Both the position numbers and the translations under genes were made by a program. Below, piece after piece: positions 28,701 to 37,360 of a stretch of DNA of 64,000 bases; positions within the stretch are counted from its first letter, which is position 1, and the number at the start of each line of letters is the position of its first letter. The stretch is taken from assembly GCA_039105265.1 (NCBI GenBank), contig JAPFFF010000001.1, positions 4,588,001-4,652,000 of the forward strand, given 5' to 3'. The notes under the pieces are model-generated. The model was not told where the DNA came from and searched no databases. It saw only the letters and a program-made list of their open reading frames with translations. This stretch comes from Tritrichomonas musculus (taxonomy: Eukaryota > Parabasalia > Tritrichomonadida > Tritrichomonadidae).

Positions 28701-31700
28701 AAACAACTTAAATACAAACAAATCATTGATTGATATTGTTTTAAATGGAAATTGGGATTTCATTGAAATAATATGTCGAAGTGTTCCTTATTCCAGAGCT
28801 GATGCTTTCGGTATCGCAATTCTAGAGGCATCATTATTGCGAGGAATTGGTTTTGATTTCATTGATCGAATGATTTTCACCGAAGTTGATAATGTTGAAA
28901 TTGAAAGCAAAAATACGTTATTTAGAGGAAATGCAGTACCAGCAAGAGCTGTTGGAAGTCTTCCTCGATTGATTGGAACTAAATGGATGCAAGATACACT
29001 TAAGCCGATAGTTCTAGAACTTCTTGATAATTGCAAAAATGGTCTTCATTATATAGTCGATCCATCTAAGATTCCAGCTGATCAAAACATAGAAGACAAT
29101 CGAAAAAATTTCAGGGATTTATTAAATAAATGTTTGATCAAAATTACTGGTAATTTCGATAAAATGCCAAAAGGACTTATTCGAGAAGCACAGATGATTT
29201 TCACAAGCGTTGAAAGAAAATACGGTGATTTTGCATATCAAATTCTTGCATCATTCCTCTTTTTAAGGTTCCTTTTGCCAGCTTTTACTGTTCCCAAGCT
29301 CATTGGACTAGATTGCATGCTTCCAGACGAGCCACGCCAAGCATTGGTAGCAGCATCTACTGTTTTAAATGTTGTCACACGAAGCAAGCAATTAAATGAC
29401 AAAGGCGAACATTTGATACCTTTTAATGATTTTGCTGCTGATGCCAATTTCCAGTTTTCTGAATTTTTCAAACGAATTGTCAATACCAAACTTGATGCCG
29501 ATACGATGAAAGATTCAGATGAAATTTTGAAAGAATTAAATTTGGATGAAAAAGATGTTATTCGCGCTCTTCATTCTGAACTTTATCCACTTCTTAATCA
29601 GATTCGAAAAATTGCAAATGAACATGAAGATGGAAATGGAAATCCAAACCAAAACTCAACCACAAATATAACTGCAGCACATAATCCAACAACTGTTGTT
29701 TCAACACAAGGAGCCATTCCAATTCCTGTTCAAACAACAGAACCAGCCACCAGAAATGAAGCCACTACAACCAATTCAAATAACAACACAACAGCTGAAT
29801 CTTTGTCAATTGGAAAGTCAGCACAAAGACTTGCTGACTTCCTCCAATCAATGGGTCCACCATCGAAGAAGAATGCAACTTCAGATAGACAATCAGTACG
29901 AAGGAGAATGTCAACTTTCTTTATTTCTTCAAAGAAAGAAAAAATTAATATAAATAAACAATTTAATGAATTAATGTCAACTCAAATCCCTGAAGACATT
30001 CAATTACTTCTTCGTGGATTCATTAAAAAAGTAGAAAATCCAGCAACTGATGAAACAACAATTTTAATAGTAAATGTTGAAAAATTGACTCAAATTAAAG
30101 ATACCAAATTCGGTCCTTATTTCTTCTTTAAAGCTCTTCAAGATATAAAAACTACTCAAGCAACAATTATTTTAATTTTGAAAGGTTTTAATGAAGAATC
30201 TGTTCCAACATCAACTGAATTCGAAGTACTTTTTAAGATGCCACCAATAAAACTAATTAAAAGAGTCATTTGCTTAGAAACCTCTTTCTCATATGTACAA
30301 TTTGTCGTCCAAAATCCAACAGTTCTCGATTTTGCTCCTCATGTATTCCCTAATAGTATCAATAACTTGGCCTCTTTGATAGGTCCTCAGTTAAATTCAA
30401 TTCTGCCTGAATCTTCATTAGAATCTATATCTAAGCCAGAATCAGTACATAAAGCACTACTTGTTCAATCCCCAACTGAGGTTCATGAAGGTCAAGTTAA
30501 ACTATTCCCTAATAGTGTACAAATAACTGCTACGCCTGAAATGATTTTAATTACAAGTAGACCTACTTCTCAGTTAATTCCAAAAAATGACCTTACAAAT
30601 GACCATAACGATCCTTCTTCATTTCCTGCTTCTAATTCAAGTTATGGCACTGCGAATGATTCCATATTAAATAGAGGAGAAAATCATAGCCGTTATTATA
30701 CAATAATTCCAATGACATTGATGATGTTTTCTGATCTGAAATTCGATAAGCCAATTAGACAAGGAAATGAACTAGAATTCTCTTTATATGCCGCAAAAAA
30801 TGAAATTAGACTTCGTATTTCAGATAAATCAACTTTATATGAAACAATTGTTAATATTGTTCGTAGAAATCAAATAATGAAAACATTATCTTCTAAAGTT
30901 AAAGTTGACACTTCAACACTTCAATGGTTAATGCTAAATCTTGCTTTTGTAAATATTGTTAATACTGCAGTCGTTCCAAATGTTTTGAAGGCATCAATTG
31001 GATTAATTTATGTTATCTTCATATCTTTCGAAATTAAGCATAATATTGAAATTATTAATCCAAATGAAAGACTTCCTTCCAGTATGGTTGGTTATGTTGT
31101 TAGATTGTCAGAAGATATTGCAAAGAATAATCCAGAAAGTTTTTCAGGCTTTTTAAGCGAATATTTCAAAGTTTTTTCTTACGTTCCGAAAGATTCAATT
31201 CCATCAACCCTTTTATACTTAAAGCCATGGATTAAACTTTATACAAAAGATATTAATAATCAACCTAAGATAACAGAGAATTTCTTAGTTGCTTTTAATG
31301 ATTGTGTAAATGCATCAGAAACTTTTTGTGAGTATGTTTGGTCAGTCATTATGAGTGAAGATAATAGTATGAATAGTCATCCTATTGATTTCATTTTACA
31401 TTATACATTTGAACATCACAAAGAAATTCTTCCAAAGATATCAGTTAGCTTTGCACGCTTGAATTCGAAGAAAATGACAACATTTCTCGTTAAGACACTA
31501 TTAAATGAATGGTCAGAGAAGAAAGAACGTGATAATAATGATATTAAATTCATATGGAATTCAATATCACTACTTTTTATGCTTGATTTGTTCGATGAGA
31601 GTTTAATGTGTGATTTTGTATATCACATGCTCACAATTCGATTCAAATTAGACCCGAAAATACTTCTAGATTGCAAAGGATGCTTTACGAATTCAATCTC

Positions 31701-32943
31701 TAGAGTTTCATTCCAAAACAAAAATGAATGGGAATCTGAATTCAACGAATATGAAATTTTCTATTCATTCAGAAATCCATTGACACCAAATGTTCGTGGA
31801 TTTTATGAAAACTGTATAAATACTGCAAAAATATATCAACGATGCACCAATTCATTTAAAGATAAGGGTGAAGCAATGTCTTCTAATTTCTTCCAAAGTT
31901 TCAAAAACGATTTCTATGATAATTCATCACAAGAAGATCAATTTAAGAAAGCATCATCAATCATTTATCTTTCTGCTTTCTCAAATTATAAAAATTCAAA
32001 CGAATTTTTAAATTTAATGATGAAAATAATGAATGATAATGCAGATGACGACACTGTTTTAATTGCAGTTACTACATCGCTATCATTTATTTATGAAAAT
32101 AGAAATAACACACCAATTAATAATAGTTTTGACACACGATTGTTTTTCATATCAATTGCCCTTTGCTTAAGGCTTCGCGTATCATTATGCGCAGATCTCG
32201 CTTGCAAGGCTCTTTCTCGTCTTATTATGATTAATGATGACTCTAATCAAGATGCTAACAATAATAAAAGTGATAAAATTGAAAAAATAATTGATAATAT
32301 AACAAAGTCATTGAATATAGAAACATTGGCTAAATTAGAGAGCTTGACTGGGGCAATTCCACTTCCTTTCACATCGAATCCAATATTTTCAGCTTTTGTA
32401 ACCATTATTTCTTCAATATCAGATAATTATCAGTTCAATTCAGATTCAACTCAAGCGAAACCATCATATTCAAAATCCATTTTAAGAAACAATTTGGAAT
32501 CTGATTCCAATATTCTTCAAACCTTTATTTATTCTATTAAGAAGATACTTAAAAAAGACGAGAACGAATTAAATGCAGATTATATTAAAATTGAAAGTAA
32601 TGCAGCTATTGCAACAGTTCTTCTTGCATTAACAGATTCTGAAAACCAAGAAATATTACATATGGCATTAAAATTCTTTAGAAAGAGGAGGAATGATTAT
32701 TTAAATTTAATTCAATCAGCAAATCCTCTGATTCAATCCAAACTTCAAAAGAGAAGTAATGAATTTCTTTGGGCAACAGTGAAAAAACATTCTCAGAACC
32801 AGTCTAACGATGATATTTATGCGAATATTCCTACTTGGATCCAACATCATTTTTGCGGAAATTCTGATCAAAAAGATGATAATACTCCAAAACCAGAGAA
32901 AATAACAAGCGAACAATTTTTGAATGTAATTAATAAATGTTAA
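25714..32943 (+). CDS. NF1: Neurofibromin-like Ras GTPase-activating protein
   Basis: The product has 2409 residues (human NF1: 2818). The N-terminal 850 residues are helical, HEAT/ARM-like. The RasGAP domain covers roughly 950-1290: TLFRGNAVPARAV carries the arginine finger (R1071), matching TLFRGNSLASK of NF1, and SFLFLRFLLPAFTVP plus EHLIPFNDFAADANFQF match its FLRF-x-x-PA block and HMRPFNDFV. An Asn/Thr/Gln-rich linker (about 1300-1370) follows, then a Sec14-like segment (TILIVNVEKLTQIKD at about 1449) and a PH-like part, then a helical C-terminal third. This order is the NF1/Ira layout. It should switch off a Ras-type GTPase at membranes. It is one unbroken frame. Confidence 0.85.
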   Translation: MNSYILSNIILDQITRVDTIITEHPVSENEAIATKKVTPEHFLLLYCKKELKLLKKITGTQIQFSLSKFLNKTSNILNNINPKEPKFGEINRLCIFYVIAAECVLSYQGQEDVTNGYGASDFLIKQSSNVLSTNEYGKYNRYIQHNFTIFLSAVAAHSPSLYKSAFSKLIQEFTSGKIQQNTIRFCMFMPSKVSLLTNFINEAAGLTKIPSKFYDIFAQMITDTAILAFKRDIVAFISFLKEKTCIQSSEEIRKQIESWSKGNQGVWPSIVALQILMPKQMETLRTLNPENNKVLFKLTKFQKYRGTKKEMAIKAILTGFRAYALSNANQLIENLMSNYYQPFFTYFLQNHNELAHNSELAKYAFVDFPMCVLFRNPSDFEKQLLPIFEKPDRWTYLAKIIYRVCKQFGVSESKSQINNQHLDWQNSVLKVLLNPTVNIFTSSVTQQRATSCLPKLINSFTYYPNFLRKIAMNDIANFVKILQSIESNEDLSPQNAFISFFDPKYADQADIDTHLIMIYEVVLKFLVRIFSRVGLYRSTFLSDSVPEILLLMTENLFSLFLSNTNITLKDTKNILQHTKPVVSSLETGAILCLASSKEDFRTKGAQIISMLVELYHTLLNIGEKLDIFDNFLFPIEEYRGIDPHKKLRLASSIIKDALRSIGIANQAQKNAFQSLFQSFLALTKEVDPTIQLIDDSDEPLIKVEKPESILNDEWIGTFSVMLSILPDDDFKKVMRQLKILLSSQRDLGAIAVSAVPTAVAPRYFFAITNMCLEWIASAEAPQGYVDASSRISTLIMNVMRMVRGLAEQKNWPIVEPGIFNHLLVVMVAHCDMIPGEDFRLSCTKTIISIMKLLLSQNLNLDFQTRHTISKSLLGWLPTIANLSKEYNSTIHQCLALILDDLSLIECIDNNDPRSPEEKVDALFMLYFASIKSRLDMKETTETDMVPVLASLLKRNMSVGIEHCLSMGFDSKDTVRAAFIGAVSAVFHIPEVKNPEPNNLNTNKSLIDIVLNGNWDFIEIICRSVPYSRADAFGIAILEASLLRGIGFDFIDRMIFTEVDNVEIESKNTLFRGNAVPARAVGSLPRLIGTKWMQDTLKPIVLELLDNCKNGLHYIVDPSKIPADQNIEDNRKNFRDLLNKCLIKITGNFDKMPKGLIREAQMIFTSVERKYGDFAYQILASFLFLRFLLPAFTVPKLIGLDCMLPDEPRQALVAASTVLNVVTRSKQLNDKGEHLIPFNDFAADANFQFSEFFKRIVNTKLDADTMKDSDEILKELNLDEKDVIRALHSELYPLLNQIRKIANEHEDGNGNPNQNSTTNITAAHNPTTVVSTQGAIPIPVQTTEPATRNEATTTNSNNNTTAESLSIGKSAQRLADFLQSMGPPSKKNATSDRQSVRRRMSTFFISSKKEKININKQFNELMSTQIPEDIQLLLRGFIKKVENPATDETTILIVNVEKLTQIKDTKFGPYFFFKALQDIKTTQATIILILKGFNEESVPTSTEFEVLFKMPPIKLIKRVICLETSFSYVQFVVQNPTVLDFAPHVFPNSINNLASLIGPQLNSILPESSLESISKPESVHKALLVQSPTEVHEGQVKLFPNSVQITATPEMILITSRPTSQLIPKNDLTNDHNDPSSFPASNSSYGTANDSILNRGENHSRYYTIIPMTLMMFSDLKFDKPIRQGNELEFSLYAAKNEIRLRISDKSTLYETIVNIVRRNQIMKTLSSKVKVDTSTLQWLMLNLAFVNIVNTAVVPNVLKASIGLIYVIFISFEIKHNIEIINPNERLPSSMVGYVVRLSEDIAKNNPESFSGFLSEYFKVFSYVPKDSIPSTLLYLKPWIKLYTKDINNQPKITENFLVAFNDCVNASETFCEYVWSVIMSEDNSMNSHPIDFILHYTFEHHKEILPKISVSFARLNSKKMTTFLVKTLLNEWSEKKERDNNDIKFIWNSISLLFMLDLFDESLMCDFVYHMLTIRFKLDPKILLDCKGCFTNSISRVSFQNKNEWESEFNEYEIFYSFRNPLTPNVRGFYENCINTAKIYQRCTNSFKDKGEAMSSNFFQSFKNDFYDNSSQEDQFKKASSIIYLSAFSNYKNSNEFLNLMMKIMNDNADDDTVLIAVTTSLSFIYENRNNTPINNSFDTRLFFISIALCLRLRVSLCADLACKALSRLIMINDDSNQDANNNKSDKIEKIIDNITKSLNIETLAKLESLTGAIPLPFTSNPIFSAFVTIISSISDNYQFNSDSTQAKPSYSKSILRNNLESDSNILQTFIYSIKKILKKDENELNADYIKIESNAAIATVLLALTDSENQEILHMALKFFRKRRNDYLNLIQSANPLIQSKLQKRSNEFLWATVKKHSQNQSNDDIYANIPTWIQHHFCGNSDQKDDNTPKPEKITSEQFLNVINKC

Positions 32944-33022
32944 ATTTTACATGAATATATGACACTAATTTTATTTTTTTTTGTTCTTTGATATTCGTTT
33001 AAAAAAAAAAATTGAATTAGAT

Positions 33023-34774
33023 ATGCGTCTTAGAGGAAAGAAATTTACCCCACAAGTTTCTCGAGACGAACTTTTAGCTAGAACATCAGATGCACTTCGT
33101 GAACATGGCGTTGATCATCATTCACAAGCTGTTTTAATGAGCGGGATTGGAAATGAAGTTTTAAATTCAGATAATCCTCTTTTTACATCTATTCACCCAC
33201 ATCCTAAATATCGCGATAATTTAGTATGGAAAAGAAGTTATGCAATAGTTTTAAAATTTTTAGAAGAAAATCATATGGACCTAACTTATGAAATGTTAAA
33301 AAGCGAATATCCAGACTTTTCTGAATCTTTATTCGGAAATACCAATTTTATTCGAAAATCAACTTTAACGCAATATCTTTCCGATAAAATCAAAAAGAAT
33401 ACGAGCATAGGTTTTAACAAACGAGTTACTGCATTCGTACAAGGTAAACCTCCAACACGGCCCTCATACACGCCACCACCAACTGTCAAACCAGTTATTC
33501 CTAAAGAACAAAATCAGACAAAACAAAAATCTCCATCAAAAACGACAAGCGAACAGAAAAAAACTGTTATTCAATCTGAAATTAAACCATTTCCAAGACC
33601 ACAAAATACTTCTTCTCCATCAAAGCAGCAACAAAAAAATAAATCTTCTCCAAAGGCAAGCCCACCATCTAAAAGCCAAAACTCTCTAAATTCGCAATCA
33701 TCACCTCAAACAAAACAACAAAAGTTCAAAGAAGAAAAGAATTTGTCACCACTCAATGTTGATCAAACTTTTAAAAAGCCATCAATTCGCGATCTTAAAA
33801 ACGCACCTTCACCAAAAACGAACTTTTCATCAAATGAATTCAATTATACAGATAGTCCGCGTAGTGATAAAGACGCAAATAATTCTGGGATTACTGTTGA
33901 TGATGACTTTGATAATGCAGACGATTTTGTAGAAGAAAACAGCAATGTAAATCAGCAGGATGAAGATGAAAAAGCTAATTCAACATCTAATAACGAAAAT
34001 GATGCTGCAGACGATTTTGTTGATATATCAGAAACCCACGAAAGCGAACATAACGATACCGTAATTGATGATTTTGATGAAGCAAGCGAAAGTGAAGCAA
34101 ATAAATCACAATCACAAGCCCACCAAAGTGAAACAGATGATTTTATTGAAACTGAAAGTAAAACACAAACGAGCTCTGGAATTAAAAATTCTGATAATGA
34201 CGAGACATCGGCATCCAAAAAGGCATCTGATGATGATGATGATTTTATTGATATCGAAAGTAAAACACAAACAAGCTCAGAAGCTAAAAAATCAGAATTG
34301 GACAATGATGACTTTGATGAAGTAAGTGAGAGTGAGGCAAGCAAATCGCAATCACAAGCTCATCAAAGTGAAACAGATGATTTCATCGAGGTTGAAAGCA
34401 AAACCCAAACAAGCTCTGAAATTCATAATTCCGAAAATGACGATTTTATTGATGTCAATGAGACATCAGCTTCTAAGAGAGATTCTGATGAAAATGATGA
34501 TGTAATTGATATTGAGTCTGAATTAAGTACAAAGAAGGAATCAGAAAGCAGTATGATTGAAGTGATAAATGAAGATGAGTCTTCAAACATCCAATCTAAT
34601 TCAAATGCAACGAGCACAATTGATGACTCTAGTATTGCTATCCAATCAACAATAAAAAGCGAAATTTCTGATTATGAGAGCAATATCCAAAAAGAATCTG
34701 ATATAGATATAGAATTTGAAAATGACTCAAAATCGGACATTAATGTATCTGTCGAAGAGTTCGATGATGACTAA
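33023..34774 (+). CDS. LisH-domain protein with an acidic repeat tail, unknown function
   Basis: The product has 583 residues from MRLRGKKFTPQVSRDELL; a TTG reading 14 codons upstream is discarded. Residues 15-50 are helical, and SYAIVLKFLEENHMDLTYEMLKSEYP at about 75-100 fits a LisH dimerisation motif, followed by another helix. An N-terminal helix with LisH recalls FOP/OFD1-type basal-body proteins, but no family is confirmed. From residue 150 the protein is disordered: first Lys/Ser/Pro/Gln-rich, then from about 290 strongly acidic with repeated DDF and DDFI-x-x-ESKTQTSS units. The tail includes a tandem duplication of 80 codons (34067-34546). It lies 79 bases after the NF1-like stop, on the same strand. 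Confidence 0.6.
   Translation: MRLRGKKFTPQVSRDELLARTSDALREHGVDHHSQAVLMSGIGNEVLNSDNPLFTSIHPHPKYRDNLVWKRSYAIVLKFLEENHMDLTYEMLKSEYPDFSESLFGNTNFIRKSTLTQYLSDKIKKNTSIGFNKRVTAFVQGKPPTRPSYTPPPTVKPVIPKEQNQTKQKSPSKTTSEQKKTVIQSEIKPFPRPQNTSSPSKQQQKNKSSPKASPPSKSQNSLNSQSSPQTKQQKFKEEKNLSPLNVDQTFKKPSIRDLKNAPSPKTNFSSNEFNYTDSPRSDKDANNSGITVDDDFDNADDFVEENSNVNQQDEDEKANSTSNNENDAADDFVDISETHESEHNDTVIDDFDEASESEANKSQSQAHQSETDDFIETESKTQTSSGIKNSDNDETSASKKASDDDDDFIDIESKTQTSSEAKKSELDNDDFDEVSESEASKSQSQAHQSETDDFIEVESKTQTSSEIHNSENDDFIDVNETSASKRDSDENDDVIDIESELSTKKESESSMIEVINEDESSNIQSNSNATSTIDDSSIAIQSTIKSEISDYESNIQKESDIDIEFENDSKSDINVSVEEFDDD
34067..34546 (+). repeat. Tandem duplication of 240 bases in the acidic tail coding region
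   Basis: Two in-frame copies of about 80 codons begin at 34067 and 34307 (DDFDE(A/V)SESEA...SQSQAHQSETDDFIE). The second copy contains an 18-base insertion of DFIDVN codons. Within each copy the DDFI-x-x-ESKTQTSS core recurs, three times in total. The nucleotide copies have diverged mainly at third positions, so the duplication is not new. Confidence 0.8.
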
Positions 34775-35006
34775 TTCTTTATTTTTGTTTTATATTCATA
34801 AAATTATGAACAAGATTATATATTATAAAATTGTTTTTATTTATACATTTTTTTTTTTTTTTTGTATTTAAGAACAAATATACTATTTTAATTCAAGAAA
34901 GGTTATTTTCAAAACATTATTAATCATAAGAAAAATAAGTTCTTTTTCTAAAAACAAAATTGAATGAAATTCAATCAATTGAAAATTTATCCAATTGTAA
35001 TTTTAC

Positions 35007-36092
35007 ATGAATCAAGTTGAATTCGTTATTCTACCACTTGCAAATCCAAGTTTTGATCGTGAAAAAGTTGATATTGAAAAAATTCGAGAATTATCAAGCC
35101 ATGGCCTAGAAGACTACCCAGATGAAGATAGAGCGATTGCTTGGCTTTGCATGCTTGGCATTTATCCTGATGATCCAAGCAAATGGAATGAAAAAAAACA
35201 AGAGCTTAAAGATTCATATTGGGATTTTATTAAAGATTATAAATTGACTGATTGGCATACAAAAAATTTTCCGAACCAAGTTCCAATCAAAAATTTTGAT
35301 GTAGAAGATAATCGTTTGATGGGATTGATTCATGGAGATCTTGTGCGTACGGGAAGAACTATTTTTTTTTTACATCCTGATCCAATCGATGATGGGTACG
35401 TACCTGATGAATTTGATGTACAAATGTGCCAATATGCTGGCCATGTAAGAAGACTAGAAAGAATTTTATATGCATTTTCAAAAGTTAATGCAGGATGGGG
35501 ATACATGCAAGGATTCAATGAAATAATTACACCTTTTTATTACATTTTAGATAAAGCCATATCTTTATTTAATAACGATAAAATTATGCTTGAAGCTTTA
35601 ACATTTCAATGCATGCAGACCATACTAACTGAATCTAATCTTCATGAATTTTATACAACTCAAGATAGAACAATTATTATGCATAAACTCGATGATTTTA
35701 ACCAACTTGTCAAGAAACATTTAAAGGAAACACATGAAATTATAAATGAATTACAAATACATCCTCTAATGTATTGCTTCAAATGGTTCAATCTTCTTTT
35801 TACTCAAGAATACTATTTGCCAACATTAATTCAAATTTGGGACGATTTATTTTCTCATTTCGAGATTTTAATGGACTTTGCATTTTATATTGGACTTGGC
35901 CATCTTAATTCAATCAAATACACTCTTCGTAAAGGTGACTACTCAGCAACTCTTGAAGCTCTTCAAGTTACACATGATGACGTAAATATTCGTGATTCGA
36001 TAGACTTTGCTAATAAATGCTTTGATCTAGATCATAAAAACAAGAAAACAGGAATTTTAAATTTCTTGAAAAAGAAAATCAGTTTTTCTTAA
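35007..36092 (+). CDS. TBC-domain Rab GTPase-activating protein, TBC1D13-like
   Basis: The product has 361 residues, nearly all TBC domain. Catalytic motifs are intact: the I-x-x-D-x-x-R box as IHGDLVRTGRTIFF with the Arg finger at R114, and GYMQGFNEI with the Gln finger at Q168. Later segments, HPLMYCFKWFNLLFTQEYYLPTLIQIWDDLFSH, match the TBC1D13 block PQFFAFRWLTLLLSQEFLLPDVIRIWDSLFAD closely. TBC1D13 acts on Rab35 in mammals; the Rab here is unknown. It is compact and lacks extra domains. The stop is within TTAAATAA, a TAAA overlap. It follows the LisH gene by 232 bases. Confidence 0.9.
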   Translation: MNQVEFVILPLANPSFDREKVDIEKIRELSSHGLEDYPDEDRAIAWLCMLGIYPDDPSKWNEKKQELKDSYWDFIKDYKLTDWHTKNFPNQVPIKNFDVEDNRLMGLIHGDLVRTGRTIFFLHPDPIDDGYVPDEFDVQMCQYAGHVRRLERILYAFSKVNAGWGYMQGFNEIITPFYYILDKAISLFNNDKIMLEALTFQCMQTILTESNLHEFYTTQDRTIIMHKLDDFNQLVKKHLKETHEIINELQIHPLMYCFKWFNLLFTQEYYLPTLIQIWDDLFSHFEILMDFAFYIGLGHLNSIKYTLRKGDYSATLEALQVTHDDVNIRDSIDFANKCFDLDHKNKKTGILNFLKKKISFS

Positions 36093-36865
36093 ATAACTGA
36101 CTTAAAAACATTATTCAATATTAATATTAATCCAGGACATAACAGCAAAGGCGAAAACCTATCAAGATATATTATTTTCAACTTAATTTAATTTGAAATT
36201 TTAACATTAATAACGCAATTCAATAATTCAATTTTGATTTTTTTTTCAAATTAAGCTAAGATTAATCTTTGCATTTTGCATGTGCAAGAATTACCTGTCT
36301 TATTAAAAATTCAACTTATCTTTTATAATAAGATTTTTTCATTCTAAATAAAAAACAGATTTTTTTAAAATTAATTGCTGCTCTTTTTACCATGCTTAAT
36401 TTTTATCTTAAACAGCATAGATCAATATTAAAAATTGAATATTAATATATTAATGAGAAAAAAAAATTATTACAATTGTATTAACTGGCATTTGTAAAGC
36501 ATTTTTTTTAATATGATAATAATAATAAGGCGAATTTTGTCATTGCAATACCTACTATGGGTCGGATGAACAAACATTTCGTTGAAAAAATTTTACAACT
36601 TTTTCTGAAGACAACAAACTTTTTGAGAAAAGTTTAAACTCAATTAATTTACATTGATGTAAAAAAACAAATGGGTTAAGGCCCAAATCAAGGCATCGAT
36701 AATAAAAGGTTACAACATTTGCAAATAATAATAGTGAAAGTTTGAAAGGGAGGAAAAAGATAATATTAAAAAAAATGATAGTAGCATTATTATTTATAAA
36801 AGAGATAACAAAATTATTTACAAAAAAATAAAAAAGAAAGATATTCGCAATTTAACTAACATAAA
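36093..36865. other. Intergenic region, nothing recognised
   Basis: 773 bases between convergent gene ends. A less AT-rich stretch at 36525-36720 has no open frame, tRNA or snRNA signature that I could recognise. Confidence 0.45.
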
Positions 36866-37360
36866 TCAACAAATATTATTATTTTGGTCATTTTGTTTAA
36901 TACCCCATAATATAGGCAATGGCTCATTACTTGGACTAGGATAATCGTCACTAGGGATTACTGTTGGGATTTGAACGTCTTCAGACTCAATTTCGTATAT
37001 TTTTATTTGACGGGAACATAGCTCTAATTTCTGTCTTCTAAGGTCTCTTAGCTTGGCTGCGGTGCTGGATAGCTTTGGGTTGATACATGACTTCATTTTA
37101 TGTACAAATTCGTCATATTGCTCTGAAAACTTTTGGAATATGAAACTTTCTGATTTTTTTGATACTGCGATCAGAAAGTCACCATCGGATAGTGAATAAA
37201 AATTAAGCGGTTGGTCTTCAAGGAGATACGAGCCACCAAATATAAGATTGCAATTGGGGTTGGGAAGGAATTTCTTGAGCTTATTGATCGTCATGTCTTT
37301 GCTTACCTTCATCTCTCTTCTGATAGATGAGTCGGGACAAAAGACATTAAGCCTTATCAT
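36866..37360 (-). CDS. Ubiquitin-like domain protein
   Basis: The product has 164 residues. Residues 1-68 fit a ubiquitin-like beta-grasp: MIRLNVFCPDSSIRREMKV, helix TINKLKKFLP, then LIFGGSYLLEDQPLNFYSLSDGDFLIAV, matching the L-x-F-x-G-x-x-L-x-D-x-x-x-x-x-Y-x-(I/L)-x-D-G-D pattern. There is no C-terminal di-glycine, so it is a domain protein rather than a conjugated modifier. A helical segment (about 75-125) and a Pro/Ser-rich tail follow. Function unknown. Confidence 0.75.
   Translation of the reverse strand: MIRLNVFCPDSSIRREMKVSKDMTINKLKKFLPNPNCNLIFGGSYLLEDQPLNFYSLSDGDFLIAVSKKSESFIFQKFSEQYDEFVHKMKSCINPKLSSTAAKLRDLRRQKLELCSRQIKIYEIESEDVQIPTVIPSDDYPSPSNEPLPILWGIKQNDQNNNIC

Noticed and set aside
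32981-33022. TTG extension of the LisH gene
   Set aside because: The added residues are low-complexity and the next ATG at 33023 fits.
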